Source: Blastomonas sp. SL216 (GTDB lineage: Bacteria; Pseudomonadota; Alphaproteobacteria; Sphingomonadales; Sphingomonadaceae). From it: a stretch of 64,000 bases of DNA. This document shows, piece after piece, positions 1 to 8,206 of the stretch (position 1 is its first letter; each line of letters begins with the position of its first letter). The stretch is taken from positions 3,703,001 to 3,767,000 of the forward strand of contig CP113055.1 of NCBI GenBank assembly GCA_026625625.1. The letters run 5' to 3'. The position numbers were made by a program, and so were the translations under genes. The notes beneath the pieces are model-generated. The model searched no databases. It saw only the letters and a program-made list of their open reading frames with translations, and was not told the DNA's origin.

Positions 1-1968
1 ATCGAGAACGCGCGCGGCCTTGCCGAGGATTCGGCGCAGGGCAATGTCGTCACCGTCGTCAGCCGCGGCCCCGAAGCGCCGAGCCCGAAGGAATCCTTTC
101 CCACCGCGAAAGAGGCCAATGCGCTGGCGCTGCTGGCCGATCGCAATGCGGGCAAGCTTCAGATCCGCTTCGAAACCGACACCGCCAGTGTCGAGCCTGG
201 CTGGATCACCTTCAGCACCCGCGACGGCGAGGAGCGTGTCCGTTGCGACCGCATCATTGCGCGGATCGGCTCGGCTCCGCCGCGCGCCTTCATCGAGGAA
301 TGCGGCATCGCCTTCACCAGCGCCGATCGCCTGGCCTTCCCGCAACTGTCCCCGGTGTTCGAATCGACCGCACCCAATATCTTCGTCATCGGCGCGCTCG
401 CGGGCTATCCGCTGATCAAGCACTGCATGAACCAGGGCTATGACGTCATCGAGTTCATCAACGGCAATACCGATCTGAAGCCGGCGGACGAGCCGATCCT
501 GGAGGGCAAGTTCAAGGACCTGCCGGGCCGCAAGTCGGTGGCCGAATGGCTCGACCTGCTGCGCGAGAACGTCACCATCCTCAACGGCATGAACCCGCTG
601 CAGATGCGCGAGTTCATGCTTGATTCGGATGCGAAATTCTATCGCAAGGGCGATGTCATCTTTGAACGCGCCGCCCCCGGATCGTCGCTGTTCGCGATCG
701 CGCAAGGTTCTGTCGCGGTGCAGATCGACCCCAATGACCCGTCGAAGACGGTGCCGATCGGCCAGGGGTCGATCTTTGGCGAGGTCGGCCTGATCTCGGG
801 CCGCCGTCGCGGTGCCACGATCGTTGCCGCCGAGGATACGATCTGCGTCGAAATCTCGCGCAATGCCGCGTTGAAGCTGCAAAGCCAGGTGCCGACCGCC
901 AAGAAGGCTATCGAGCGTATCTCGACCGAGCGTCTGTTGCTGCAGATGTTCGGATCGGGGCTCAAGCCAGCCGACATTGCCGAGGTCGTCGAAACCAGCC
1001 GCATCCGCCAGGTCAAGCCGGGCGAGGCGATCCTGAAGGAAGGTGACGAAGGCAACGAGATCTATGTGATCCGCGTCGGATCGATGATCGTCGAGAAGGA
1101 AATCGGCGGCAAGCCGGTGTTCCTCTCCTATTTGCCCGCCGGCTCTTACGTAGGCGAAATGGCGCTGATCGCGGGCGGACGCCGCACCGCGACGGTGAAG
1201 GCGGCGATCAAGTCCGAGGTCATCCAGATCGATGGCGATGCCTTCAAGAAGGTGCTGGAGGCCAATCCCGAGCTGCTCAAGCGCGCCAAGCGCGACATGG
1301 CCAGCCGCCAGGATATCAACGCCTTTATCGAGGCGAAGAAGGACAGCTTCTCCGGCGTCGTCGACATGTATTCGGGCGTCGCCAACTTCCTTGTCGAAAA
1401 CGGCATCGGCGAGGCAACCGACGTGCTGCTGATCGACGAGACGCTGTGCGTGGGCTGCGACAATTGCGAAAAGGCGTGCGCCGACAGCCATGACGGCCTG
1501 TCGCGGCTCGACCGCGAGGCGGGGCGCACCTATGCGCACCTGCACGTGCCGACCAGCTGCCGCCATTGCGAGCACCCGCACTGCATGGCCGATTGCCCGC
1601 CCAACGCGATCAATCGCGGTCCCGATGGCGAGGTCTATATCAATGATACGTGCATCGGCTGCGGCAACTGCCAGCGCAACTGCCCCTATGGCGTGATCCG
1701 CATGGACAAGGTGCCGCCGAAAAAGCCGAGCCTGTTGTCGTGGCTGTTCTTCGGCTTTGGCCCGGGCCCGGGCGAGCCGAGCAAGAAATGGGCCTATGCC
1801 AATAGCGACCACAGCGTCGAAAAGCCCAAGAAAGCGATCAAGTGCGACATGTGCGCCGGCATCGAGGGCGGGCCGAGCTGCGTGCGTGCCTGCCCGACGG
1901 GAGCGGCAATCCGCGTCGCGCCGGACGAGTTCCTCACCGTCGCCCGGCTTGAGCAGGAGGAGGCTTGA
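1..1968 (+). CDS. Flavoprotein reductase fused to two cNMP-binding domains and a four-cluster ferredoxin domain (5' partial)
   Basis: The frame is open from the first base, so the start lies upstream. The first ~150 residues end like a thioredoxin-reductase/YpdA-type pyridine nucleotide-disulphide oxidoreductase (the APNIFVIGALAGYPLIKHC segment near base 376). Two cyclic-nucleotide-binding domains follow, with phosphate-binding cassettes FGEVGLISGRRRGATI (about 775-825) and VGEMALIAGGRRTATV (about 1150-1197); both keep the cassette Glu and Arg. The C-terminal third has four cysteine groups, CVGCDNCEKAC (from 1447), CRHCEHPHCMADC (from 1558), CIGCGNCQRNC (from 1651) and CDMCAGIEGGPSCVRAC (from 1846). 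These match the 4 x [4Fe-4S] electron-transfer subunits of the HybA/DmsB type. No signal peptide is visible in the part present, so it is probably cytoplasmic. It is inferred to pass electrons from NAD(P)H via FAD and Fe-S to the membrane partner encoded 2 bases downstream, perhaps under cAMP control. Confidence 0.85.
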   Translation: MENARGLAEDSAQGNVVTVVSRGPEAPSPKESFPTAKEANALALLADRNAGKLQIRFETDTASVEPGWITFSTRDGEERVRCDRIIARIGSAPPRAFIEECGIAFTSADRLAFPQLSPVFESTAPNIFVIGALAGYPLIKHCMNQGYDVIEFINGNTDLKPADEPILEGKFKDLPGRKSVAEWLDLLRENVTILNGMNPLQMREFMLDSDAKFYRKGDVIFERAAPGSSLFAIAQGSVAVQIDPNDPSKTVPIGQGSIFGEVGLISGRRRGATIVAAEDTICVEISRNAALKLQSQVPTAKKAIERISTERLLLQMFGSGLKPADIAEVVETSRIRQVKPGEAILKEGDEGNEIYVIRVGSMIVEKEIGGKPVFLSYLPAGSYVGEMALIAGGRRTATVKAAIKSEVIQIDGDAFKKVLEANPELLKRAKRDMASRQDINAFIEAKKDSFSGVVDMYSGVANFLVENGIGEATDVLLIDETLCVGCDNCEKACADSHDGLSRLDREAGRTYAHLHVPTSCRHCEHPHCMADCPPNAINRGPDGEVYINDTCIGCGNCQRNCPYGVIRMDKVPPKKPSLLSWLFFGFGPGPGEPSKKWAYANSDHSVEKPKKAIKCDMCAGIEGGPSCVRACPTGAAIRVAPDEFLTVARLEQEEA

Positions 1969-1970
1969 CC

Positions 1971-2882
1971 ATGGCCAGCCAGGCTCAAGGCGCAGCGCCG
2001 CCAGCACGCAAGAAGACCACCGGCCGTCAGCGCAATTCGATGCATGACGGCTTTCTGAAGCACAAGAATTTCCGCTGGATGAAGATCGCCACGGTGCTCA
2101 GCATCGTGTGCCTGGTCAGCTATTTCCTCATCGATGTGCAGCCACGCCACAATGGCGGCTCGTGGTATGGCTATACGCTGGGTACCATCGGGGCGGCGCT
2201 GATTCTGTGGCTGACGTGCCTGGGCCTGCGCAAGCGCGCGATCACGCCGGGGGGCTGGTCGCTCAAGGCCTGGACCAGCGCGCATGTCTATCTCGGGCTC
2301 AGCCTGATCGTCATCGGCACGCTGCACACCGGTTTCCAGTTGGGCTGGAACGTGCACACGCTGGCCTGGTCGCTGATGATGATCGTGATCATCTCGGGCA
2401 TTGTCGGCATCTATTTCTACGCGACCCTGCCCGACAATCTGTCGAGCAACCGCGCCGATTCCGACGGTGCGGTGACCGAGAAGATGATGATCGAGCAGCT
2501 CCGCTCGCTCGACCGTCAGCTGCACGATGCCGCCCAGCCGCTCGATCCTGCGCAGGCCGCGCTGGTTCAGGCATCGCTGGAGCAGGACCCGTTCGACGGC
2601 AATTTCTTCCAGCGCATCACTAACAGCTATTCGGGCTGCGAAACCCGCGCGGCGATTGCCGAGCTGCGCCGGATGCGCGCCTATCAGCCGCGCATGGGCG
2701 ATGACCCGCTCGACAAGGTCGACGGGCTTTTGCAGCGCAAGGAATCGACTCTGGCACGGCTGCGCAAGCATCTGCAGATCAAGTCAATGCTGCAGGTGTG
2801 GCTCTATGTCCATGTGCCGATGACGTTCGCGCTGCTCGCGGCGCTGTCCGCGCATATTGTCAGCGTGTTTTTCTACTGGTGA
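1971..2882 (+). CDS. Five-helix membrane protein, candidate di-heme b-type cytochrome
   Basis: This 303-residue protein has predicted membrane helices near 36-54, 66-86, 102-121, 129-151 and 277-301, with a long soluble helical insert (about 155-270) before the last one. Helix 3 carries H105 and H119, and helix 5 carries H281 and H295. Both pairs are 14 residues apart, the spacing used in cytochrome b proteins to hold two stacked b haems between two helices. I chose ATG 1971 because an AGGAGG-like site lies about 8 bases upstream; a TTG at 1965 is also in frame. The gene starts 2 bases after the Fe-S flavoprotein stop and precedes a decahaem cytochrome, so it is the natural membrane link between them. 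I do not recognise a named family; the haem assignment is inferred from histidine spacing. Confidence 0.7.
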   Translation: MASQAQGAAPPARKKTTGRQRNSMHDGFLKHKNFRWMKIATVLSIVCLVSYFLIDVQPRHNGGSWYGYTLGTIGAALILWLTCLGLRKRAITPGGWSLKAWTSAHVYLGLSLIVIGTLHTGFQLGWNVHTLAWSLMMIVIISGIVGIYFYATLPDNLSSNRADSDGAVTEKMMIEQLRSLDRQLHDAAQPLDPAQAALVQASLEQDPFDGNFFQRITNSYSGCETRAAIAELRRMRAYQPRMGDDPLDKVDGLLQRKESTLARLRKHLQIKSMLQVWLYVHVPMTFALLAALSAHIVSVFFYW

Positions 2883-2928
2883 TCGAAAGTCCCGGGGGCG
2901 GGTGTCGGCAAGTGTTGGGGGCAGTTGA

Positions 2929-4797
2929 ATGATGTTTATCGTCCGCCAGGTGGCCTTGAAGGCAGATGGCAGCGAGATCGTCCGCCAGACCGAGGTGGCG
3001 GGCGAGGAGATTTTCATCGGCCGCAACGCCAGCAACGGCGTGCATCTGCCCGACCTTGCGGTGAACCCGGTTCACGCGCAAATGGTCCGCCGAGGCGGCG
3101 AGCTGGTCATCACCGCGCAATCGCAGCAACCATTCGATGTCGATGGCCGCAGTGTCGAATCGACGACGATCGACATCGCGCGCGGCGCGGAATTGCGTTT
3201 TGGTGGCCATATCATCGCGCTGGGCAGCGAAGGCGATGCCGTCACCCTGACCGTGCGCCGCGTCGAGGCGGTGTCGGACAGCGCCGAGGACAAGGACGAG
3301 GCGGCGATCTATTCGCTCAAGGGCCTGCTGCCCGGCAAGCGGATGAGCGCCTGGGGCTTTGCGCTGCTGGTGCTGATCGCGTGCCTCGCCTGGCCGATCT
3401 ACACCTGGTCGAACTACAAGGACCTGGCTTACAAGGAAAAAGTCTCGCGGCCCGAGGGCTTCCATGCCGATACGATGTGGTCATCGGGCAAGCTCAGCCT
3501 GGCGCACAAGACGCTGAAGAATGACTGCCAGTCCTGCCATGTCGATGCGTTCGTGTCGGTGCGCGACAATGCCTGCATGACCTGCCACCAGAAGGATGCC
3601 GGGCCGCATGCACCGATGGCGCGCCAGCTGGATGCCCGCGGCGAACCCACCGGATTTGCCGCCTTTACCCGATTCGTTGCGGCCAGTTTCAACAAACCCG
3701 CAGGACGCTGTGTCGAATGTCACACCGAGCACGAGGGTGCGGGTGCTATGGAACCGACACAGCAGCGATTCTGTGCTGAATGCCATGACGGGATGAACAC
3801 GCGCTTGACCGACACCAAACTCGGAAACGCCGCCGACTTCGGCAAGGCACACCCGCAATTCCAGGCGGCGGTGCTGGTGCGTCCGCTGGTGGGGGATGAT
3901 GCCAAGGCACCGCGCAAGCGCATCTCGCTCGACAAGAAGCCGCGCGAGAATAACGGCCTGAAGTTCCCGCACGATCTTCATCTCAACAAGACCGGCGGCG
4001 TCGCGCAGATGGGGCGCCGGCTCAGCGGCAAATACGATTTTGGCGACGCGCTCGAGTGCAAGGATTGTCACGAGCCGGACAAGAACAATGTCGGCTTTGT
4101 AGCGGTCGACATGGAGAAGAGCTGTGCGATGTGCCACAGCCTGGCCTTTGACAAGATCGGCGGCACCTATCGCACGCTGCGACACGGCCAGCCCGAACAG
4201 GTCAAGGCCGATCTGCGCGCCTTCTACCGCTCGACCCCGCCTGCGCGGCCGATCAATCTGGGCAGCCTGGCGCGCCAGCGGCCAGGGGTCGTGAACTCGC
4301 GGCGGACGGCAGCGGATTATGCCCGTGCGGTGAATTTCCGCGGTGGCCGTGCCGATCAGGCGATCCGCCAGGTCTTCAGCCGTGGCGGCGCTTGCTATGA
4401 CTGCCACGTCGTGGTGCCGCCTGCTTCGGGCGGGCTCGATTTCCGCATTGCACCGGTCGCGCAGACCAGCCGTTACATGCAAAAGGGCTGGTTCACCCAT
4501 GATGCGCACGACAAGGAAGAGTGCACCAGCTGCCATCTGGCCGAAAAATCCAGAGACGCGTCCGACCTGTTACTGCCCGGAATCAAGGATTGTCGCACCT
4601 GCCATGTTGGCGAGACTGGCGAATCCTTGATCAAGGTTAAGAAACCGGTCGAATCTACCTGTGCAATGTGCCACGATTACCATGCCGATAAGGGGGCGCC
4701 ATGGCTGCTTCGCGAGCAAGACAAGAAGAAAAAGCGGCCAGAGATTACGGCCTCCATGGCGCATCCGGGGGGGGCAGCGGCGCGATTGCGACGATAG
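2929..4797 (+). CDS. FHA-domain membrane-anchored decahaem c-type cytochrome
   Basis: This 622-residue protein has three parts. Residues 1-115 look like an FHA domain, with GRNASN and a later NPVHAQM; the Ser usual in the FHA SxxH motif is replaced by Asn, so phosphothreonine binding is uncertain. One membrane helix follows at about 142-160 and leaves the N-terminus in the cytoplasm. Residues 200-582 contain ten CXXCH haem c sites: CQSCH, CMTCH, CVECH, CAECH, CKDCH, CAMCH, CYDCH, CTSCH, CRTCH and CAMCH. The haem part should be periplasmic, since haem c is attached there. The gene is 46 bases downstream of the membrane cytochrome and belongs to the same transcription unit. Its inferred role is a periplasmic electron conduit or terminal reductase; the substrate is unknown. 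Confidence 0.85.
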   Translation: MMFIVRQVALKADGSEIVRQTEVAGEEIFIGRNASNGVHLPDLAVNPVHAQMVRRGGELVITAQSQQPFDVDGRSVESTTIDIARGAELRFGGHIIALGSEGDAVTLTVRRVEAVSDSAEDKDEAAIYSLKGLLPGKRMSAWGFALLVLIACLAWPIYTWSNYKDLAYKEKVSRPEGFHADTMWSSGKLSLAHKTLKNDCQSCHVDAFVSVRDNACMTCHQKDAGPHAPMARQLDARGEPTGFAAFTRFVAASFNKPAGRCVECHTEHEGAGAMEPTQQRFCAECHDGMNTRLTDTKLGNAADFGKAHPQFQAAVLVRPLVGDDAKAPRKRISLDKKPRENNGLKFPHDLHLNKTGGVAQMGRRLSGKYDFGDALECKDCHEPDKNNVGFVAVDMEKSCAMCHSLAFDKIGGTYRTLRHGQPEQVKADLRAFYRSTPPARPINLGSLARQRPGVVNSRRTAADYARAVNFRGGRADQAIRQVFSRGGACYDCHVVVPPASGGLDFRIAPVAQTSRYMQKGWFTHDAHDKEECTSCHLAEKSRDASDLLLPGIKDCRTCHVGETGESLIKVKKPVESTCAMCHDYHADKGAPWLLREQDKKKKRPEITASMAHPGGAAARLRR

Positions 4798-4841
4798 CTT
4801 CCACCCCTGAGCACACGAACAATAAGGGACCGGGTCGCGGA

Positions 4842-5690
4842 ATGCTTATAGCTCAGATCACCGATATTCATCTGGGCTTCGATCCCGATAACCCCGCCGA
4901 GTTCAATCGCAAGCGGCTCGATCAGGTTATTGCCATGCTGCGCGATCTCGATCCGGTGCCCGATCTGCTGCTCGCCACGGGCGATCTGATCGATCGGGGC
5001 GATGAGGACAGCTATCGCCGCCTCAAGAATGCGCTCTCGGTCTGCCCGTTCCCTGTCTATATGTGCATGGGCAATCACGACCAGCGCGATACTTTTCAGG
5101 CGCAATTTCCCGACGTTCCGACCGCCGACGGCTTTGTGCAATATGAGGTCGATGCAGGGCCGATCCGGCTGCTGGTGCTCGATACGCTGGAAGAGGGGCG
5201 CCATGGCGGTGCGTTCTGCGAGGTCCGCGCCGAATGGCTGCGCGCGCGGCTGACCGAGCACACCGACCGTCCGACGCTGATCGTCCAGCACCACCCGCCG
5301 ATCGAGGTGGGCATCGAGTGGATGAACACGCATCCCGAAGAGCCCTGGGTGGAGCGGCTGCGCGACTGCCTGGCGAACCGGCCGAACGTGATCGGCATGG
5401 TCTGCGGCCATGTCCATCGCGCGATCGTCAGCCAGTGGAACGGGTTTCCGGTTGCCATCTGCCCGTCAAGCGCGCCGCAGGTGGCGCTGGAGCTGGCCCC
5501 GATCGATCCCGACAGGCCCGATGGCCGCAACATGATCATCGCCGATCCGCCCGCCTTCGCGCTGCACTGGTGGAACGGGCGCGAACTCATCACCCATTAC
5601 GAGACCGCCGACGAGCATGTGATGCTGGCGCGCTTCGACGAAAAGATGCAGCCGCTGGTGCGCAGCCTGCTGGCGGAAAGGCCGGCCTGA
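4842..5690 (+). CDS. cpdA: Class III cyclic-nucleotide phosphodiesterase (CpdA-like metallophosphoesterase)
   Basis: This 282-residue calcineurin-like phosphoesterase has the full metal-binding set in order: D8-x-H10, G47-D48, G77-N-H-D80, the VQHHPP block at 148-153 and G189-H-V-H192. This pattern and length match the 3',5'-cAMP phosphodiesterase CpdA group. The reading frame extends upstream, but the conserved fold begins at MLIAQITDIH, so ATG 4842 is chosen. It lies 44 bases after the decahaem cytochrome, on the same strand. Because the first gene of the locus has two cAMP-type binding domains, this enzyme may remove the signal they sense. CpdA-like proteins can also act on other phosphodiesters, so the substrate is inferred. 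Confidence 0.78.
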   Translation: MLIAQITDIHLGFDPDNPAEFNRKRLDQVIAMLRDLDPVPDLLLATGDLIDRGDEDSYRRLKNALSVCPFPVYMCMGNHDQRDTFQAQFPDVPTADGFVQYEVDAGPIRLLVLDTLEEGRHGGAFCEVRAEWLRARLTEHTDRPTLIVQHHPPIEVGIEWMNTHPEEPWVERLRDCLANRPNVIGMVCGHVHRAIVSQWNGFPVAICPSSAPQVALELAPIDPDRPDGRNMIIADPPAFALHWWNGRELITHYETADEHVMLARFDEKMQPLVRSLLAERPA

Positions 5691-5760
5691 TCGCCATCTC
5701 GCGATGGCCGATGGGCAGCCGCACCTTGCCGCCCGCGTGACCGGTGGCTATCTAGCCGCC

Positions 5761-6750
5761 ATGACCATTGCACCGACCACGCTCGACCTGATTGGCAACA
5801 CCCCGCTGGTGCGGCTCCATGGCCCCAGCGAGGCTGCGGGCTGCGACATCTTTGGCAAGTGCGAATATGCCAATCCCGGCGCATCGGTGAAGGACCGCGC
5901 GGCGCTGTATATCGTGCGCGATGCCGAGGAGCGCGGGACGCTGCAGCCCGGCGGGACGATCGTCGAGGGCACGGCGGGCAATACCGGCATCGGCCTCGCG
6001 CTGGTCGCCAATGCCAAGGGCTACAAGACCATCATCGTCATGCCCGAAACCCAGTCCAAGGAGAAGATGGACACGCTGCGCGCGCTGGGTGCCGAACTGG
6101 TGCTGGTGCCGGCCGCGCCTTATGCCAATCCCGGCCATTTCGTGCACACCTCGCGCCGCCTGGCCGAAGAAACGCCGGGCGCGATCTGGGCGCAGCAGTT
6201 CGACAATATCGCCAACCGTCGCGCGCATATCGAGGGCACGGCAGAAGAGATCTGGGCGCAGATGGATGGCCGGATCGACGGTTTCACCTGCGCTGCGGGC
6301 ACCGGCGGCACGATCGCCGGCGTGGGCATGGGCCTCAAGGCGCACAACCCCGATGTCACCATCGCGCTGACCGATCCGCACGGCGCTGCCCTGTTCAACT
6401 ATTACGCCAATGGCGAGCTGAAGGCGGAAGGATCGTCGGTCGCCGAAGGCATCGGCCAGGGGCGCATCACCGGCAATCTGGAAGATGCGCCGATCGATAC
6501 GCAGTTCCGCATTTCCGATGAGGTCGGGCTCTATTGGGTGCAGCGGCTGCTCAAGGAAGAGGGGCTGTGTCTGGGCCTGTCCTCGGGCATCAATGTCGCA
6601 GGCGCGGTCGAGCTGGGGCGGACACTGGGCCAGGGCTCGCGCGTCGTGACCATCCTGTGCGATACGGGCTTCCGCTATCTGTCGACGCTGTACAATCCCG
6701 AATGGCTGCGCGCCAAGGGATTGCCCGTCTTCCCCTGGCTGGCCGATTGA
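5761..6750 (+). CDS. cysK: Cysteine synthase family, PLP-dependent
   Basis: This is a 329-residue fold-type II PLP enzyme. K44 in the GASVKDRA motif is the expected Schiff-base lysine, TAGNTG at 71-76 is the substrate-loop motif, and a GTGGT phosphate-binding loop lies near residue 180. The family makes L-cysteine from O-acetylserine and sulfide. The C-terminal part (ILCDTGFRYLSTLYN) is the form common to alphaproteobacterial CysK-like enzymes. A cystathionine beta-synthase-like or O-phosphoserine-using variant cannot be excluded from sequence alone. It begins 70 bases after the phosphodiesterase gene and may share its transcript. Confidence 0.85.
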   Translation: MTIAPTTLDLIGNTPLVRLHGPSEAAGCDIFGKCEYANPGASVKDRAALYIVRDAEERGTLQPGGTIVEGTAGNTGIGLALVANAKGYKTIIVMPETQSKEKMDTLRALGAELVLVPAAPYANPGHFVHTSRRLAEETPGAIWAQQFDNIANRRAHIEGTAEEIWAQMDGRIDGFTCAAGTGGTIAGVGMGLKAHNPDVTIALTDPHGAALFNYYANGELKAEGSSVAEGIGQGRITGNLEDAPIDTQFRISDEVGLYWVQRLLKEEGLCLGLSSGINVAGAVELGRTLGQGSRVVTILCDTGFRYLSTLYNPEWLRAKGLPVFPWLAD

Positions 6751-6765
6751 CCTATACTCACGGTC

Positions 6766-7122
6766 ATGGTCGCTGAAAAAGCCCGCAACGCTGGGGGCAA
6801 TCCCCTTATGCACCGGCTGCAGATCGGCATCGGCGGTATCTTTGCGGTACTGGTGATGGTCGCGCTGGCCGACATGCTGCTGCAGCGCGCCGCGACCGAG
6901 GCTCCGGCAGAGACGGCCATCGCCGCCGAACCCGGCACGACCAATCCCGCATCGCCGCCGGTGGTGCAGGCACCAGCCGCAAGCGAGCCGCTGGTCGATC
7001 TGGGCGTGGTGCCCGATCTTCCGGCAGAAGGCGCGCAGCACAGCGCAGGCGGGCAGACTCCGGTGGTCGGCGAATTGCAGCCCGCCCCGCAAACGGGCAC
7101 TCCCAGCCAGCCCCAGCAATGA
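6766..7122 (+). CDS. Small single-pass membrane protein with Ala/Pro-rich tail, unknown function
   Basis: The 118-residue protein has one hydrophobic helix at about 18-40 (IGGIFAVLVMVALADMLL) and then a low-complexity Ala/Pro/Glu/Gln-rich tail that should lie in the periplasm. I recognise no domain. The stop overlaps the next start by 4 bases (ATGA), so the two are probably translated together. Tail composition matches other exported proteins of this genome. It may accompany the GldG-like protein downstream; that is inferred only from coupling. Confidence 0.6.
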   Translation: MVAEKARNAGGNPLMHRLQIGIGGIFAVLVMVALADMLLQRAATEAPAETAIAAEPGTTNPASPPVVQAPAASEPLVDLGVVPDLPAEGAQHSAGGQTPVVGELQPAPQTGTPSQPQQ

Positions 7123-7907
7123 TGCGCCTGGGCGTCGCGCTCGCGGCGGCAGGCCTGGCAGCGACGGCCTGCGCTCCCGCCTCGTCGGGCCAGGCCGGCG
7201 AGACCGCCCATGCCGAGCCTCCAGCCCCGATCCTCCCCAGCCTGCCGCGCCAGCGTATCGTGCTGATGAGCAGCCTTCCGCTCGTCTATGGCGCAGGCGT
7301 GGACATGGCGGGCGTCATCGCGGGCAAGGCCGATCCGCATCCCCTGCACCGCGCGCTGGCTGAGGCGCACGATCTGGTCGTGCCCGATATTCTCGATGCG
7401 GCAGCGTTCGAAGGCGCGCGCCTGGCGATCCTGGTCCAGCCGCGCGGCTTGAGCCCGCAGGAGCTGGTCGCGCTCGATGGCTATGTGCGCCAGGGCGGCA
7501 GGCTGTTGCTGTTTGCCGATCCGATGCTCGAATGGCCGCATGGGGCAGGGCTGGCCGATCCGGCAGGGCCGGTGCGGACATCCTTGCTCTCGCCGCTGCT
7601 CAGCCATTGGGGATTGGAGCTGCTGGATCCGGCGATCGAATCGGTCCGGTTGGGGAAATCGGGCGCCGTTCTGGTTCATCCCGGGCAATTCGGGGTCCTG
7701 CGCGGGAGAATTGGGGACGCGGCATGCACGCTGGAATCGTCCGCACATCTGGCGCGCTGCCGGGTGGGCAGGGGGCATGCGGTGCTGGTCGCCGATGCCG
7801 ATCTGCTCGATCCGGCAATCCTCGAAAAACCGGGCCAGACCGCCCGCGCCAACCGCCTGCTGGTGCACGATCTGATCACCGGATTGGTGGCGGAGGACAC
7901 GTCGTGA
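7119..7907 (+). CDS. Exported GldG-like (ABC-type uncharacterised transport) protein
   Basis: This 262-residue protein starts with a signal-like segment and an Ala-Thr-Ala-Cys sequence at Cys18 that could be a weak lipobox. The middle part, with the blocks RGLSPQELVALDGYVRQGG and RLLLFADPMLEWP, resembles the GIFT/GldG-like domain of uncharacterised ABC-associated periplasmic proteins. No ABC ATPase or permease gene is nearby. It is the last gene before the mraZ promoter region and is coupled to the small membrane protein upstream. The family assignment is from pattern memory and moderate. Confidence 0.55.
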   Translation: MMRLGVALAAAGLAATACAPASSGQAGETAHAEPPAPILPSLPRQRIVLMSSLPLVYGAGVDMAGVIAGKADPHPLHRALAEAHDLVVPDILDAAAFEGARLAILVQPRGLSPQELVALDGYVRQGGRLLLFADPMLEWPHGAGLADPAGPVRTSLLSPLLSHWGLELLDPAIESVRLGKSGAVLVHPGQFGVLRGRIGDAACTLESSAHLARCRVGRGHAVLVADADLLDPAILEKPGQTARANRLLVHDLITGLVAEDTS

Positions 7908-7935
7908 CGCGGCTCAGGCAAGGACGTTCGGTTCA

Positions 7936-8023
7936 CCCCGATTCTGGCGCGCTCGCCCCAATATTGCCGTTCTAGACCCAAAAAACCCCTTTCCTCCCCA
8001 AGTTTCCCTTGGTATGGACTCCC
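7936..8023. promoter_or_regulatory. Phased CCC(C) array upstream of mraZ, possible reverse-strand MraZ boxes
   Basis: CCC or CCCC runs begin at 7936, 7956, 7977, 7986, 7996, 8006 and 8021. Most fall on a ten-base register. Read on the minus strand these are GGG boxes with 5-6 base spacers, the layout known for MraZ binding sites (TGGGN repeats in E. coli). The array starts 29 bases after the preceding gene and ends about 180 bases before mraZ. MraZ binding is an inference. Confidence 0.4.
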
Positions 8024-8079
8024 TTAATCGGGGTTCAACCATCTGTGATTCCTTGCCGACCTGCGGTGCCGACGCGCCG

Positions 8080-8169
8080 TGGGAGCCTCAGGGCTTTATC
8101 CGCGATCCGGCGGATGCGGGCCGTGTGCGGGGCAGTCAGGGTCATGGAGGCACCCCCGGACAGTCAGGG
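8080..8169 (+). promoter_or_regulatory. Candidate MraZ operator: GGG boxes on the coding strand ahead of mraZ
   Basis: GGG triplets begin at 8081 and 8091 (TGGGA, then AGGGC), at 8118, 8129 and 8139 (spacing 11 and 10), and at 8167. The nine-base word CAGTCAGGG occurs twice, 28 bases apart (8133 and 8161). Repeated NGGGN boxes spaced by one helical turn are what MraZ is known to bind when it represses its own operon. The last box is about 40 bases from the mraZ start. No clear -35/-10 pair was recognised. Confidence 0.45.
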
Positions 8170-8206
8170 ATACGCAACGGCGCGGCATAAGGGGTGAATC
8201 GACCAA

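Noticed and set aside
355-1968. Start of the Fe-S protein at the in-frame codon at 355
   Set aside because: The same frame is open back to base 1 and encodes the expected C-terminal part of a flavoprotein reductase domain, so the gene is truncated by the window edge rather than starting here.
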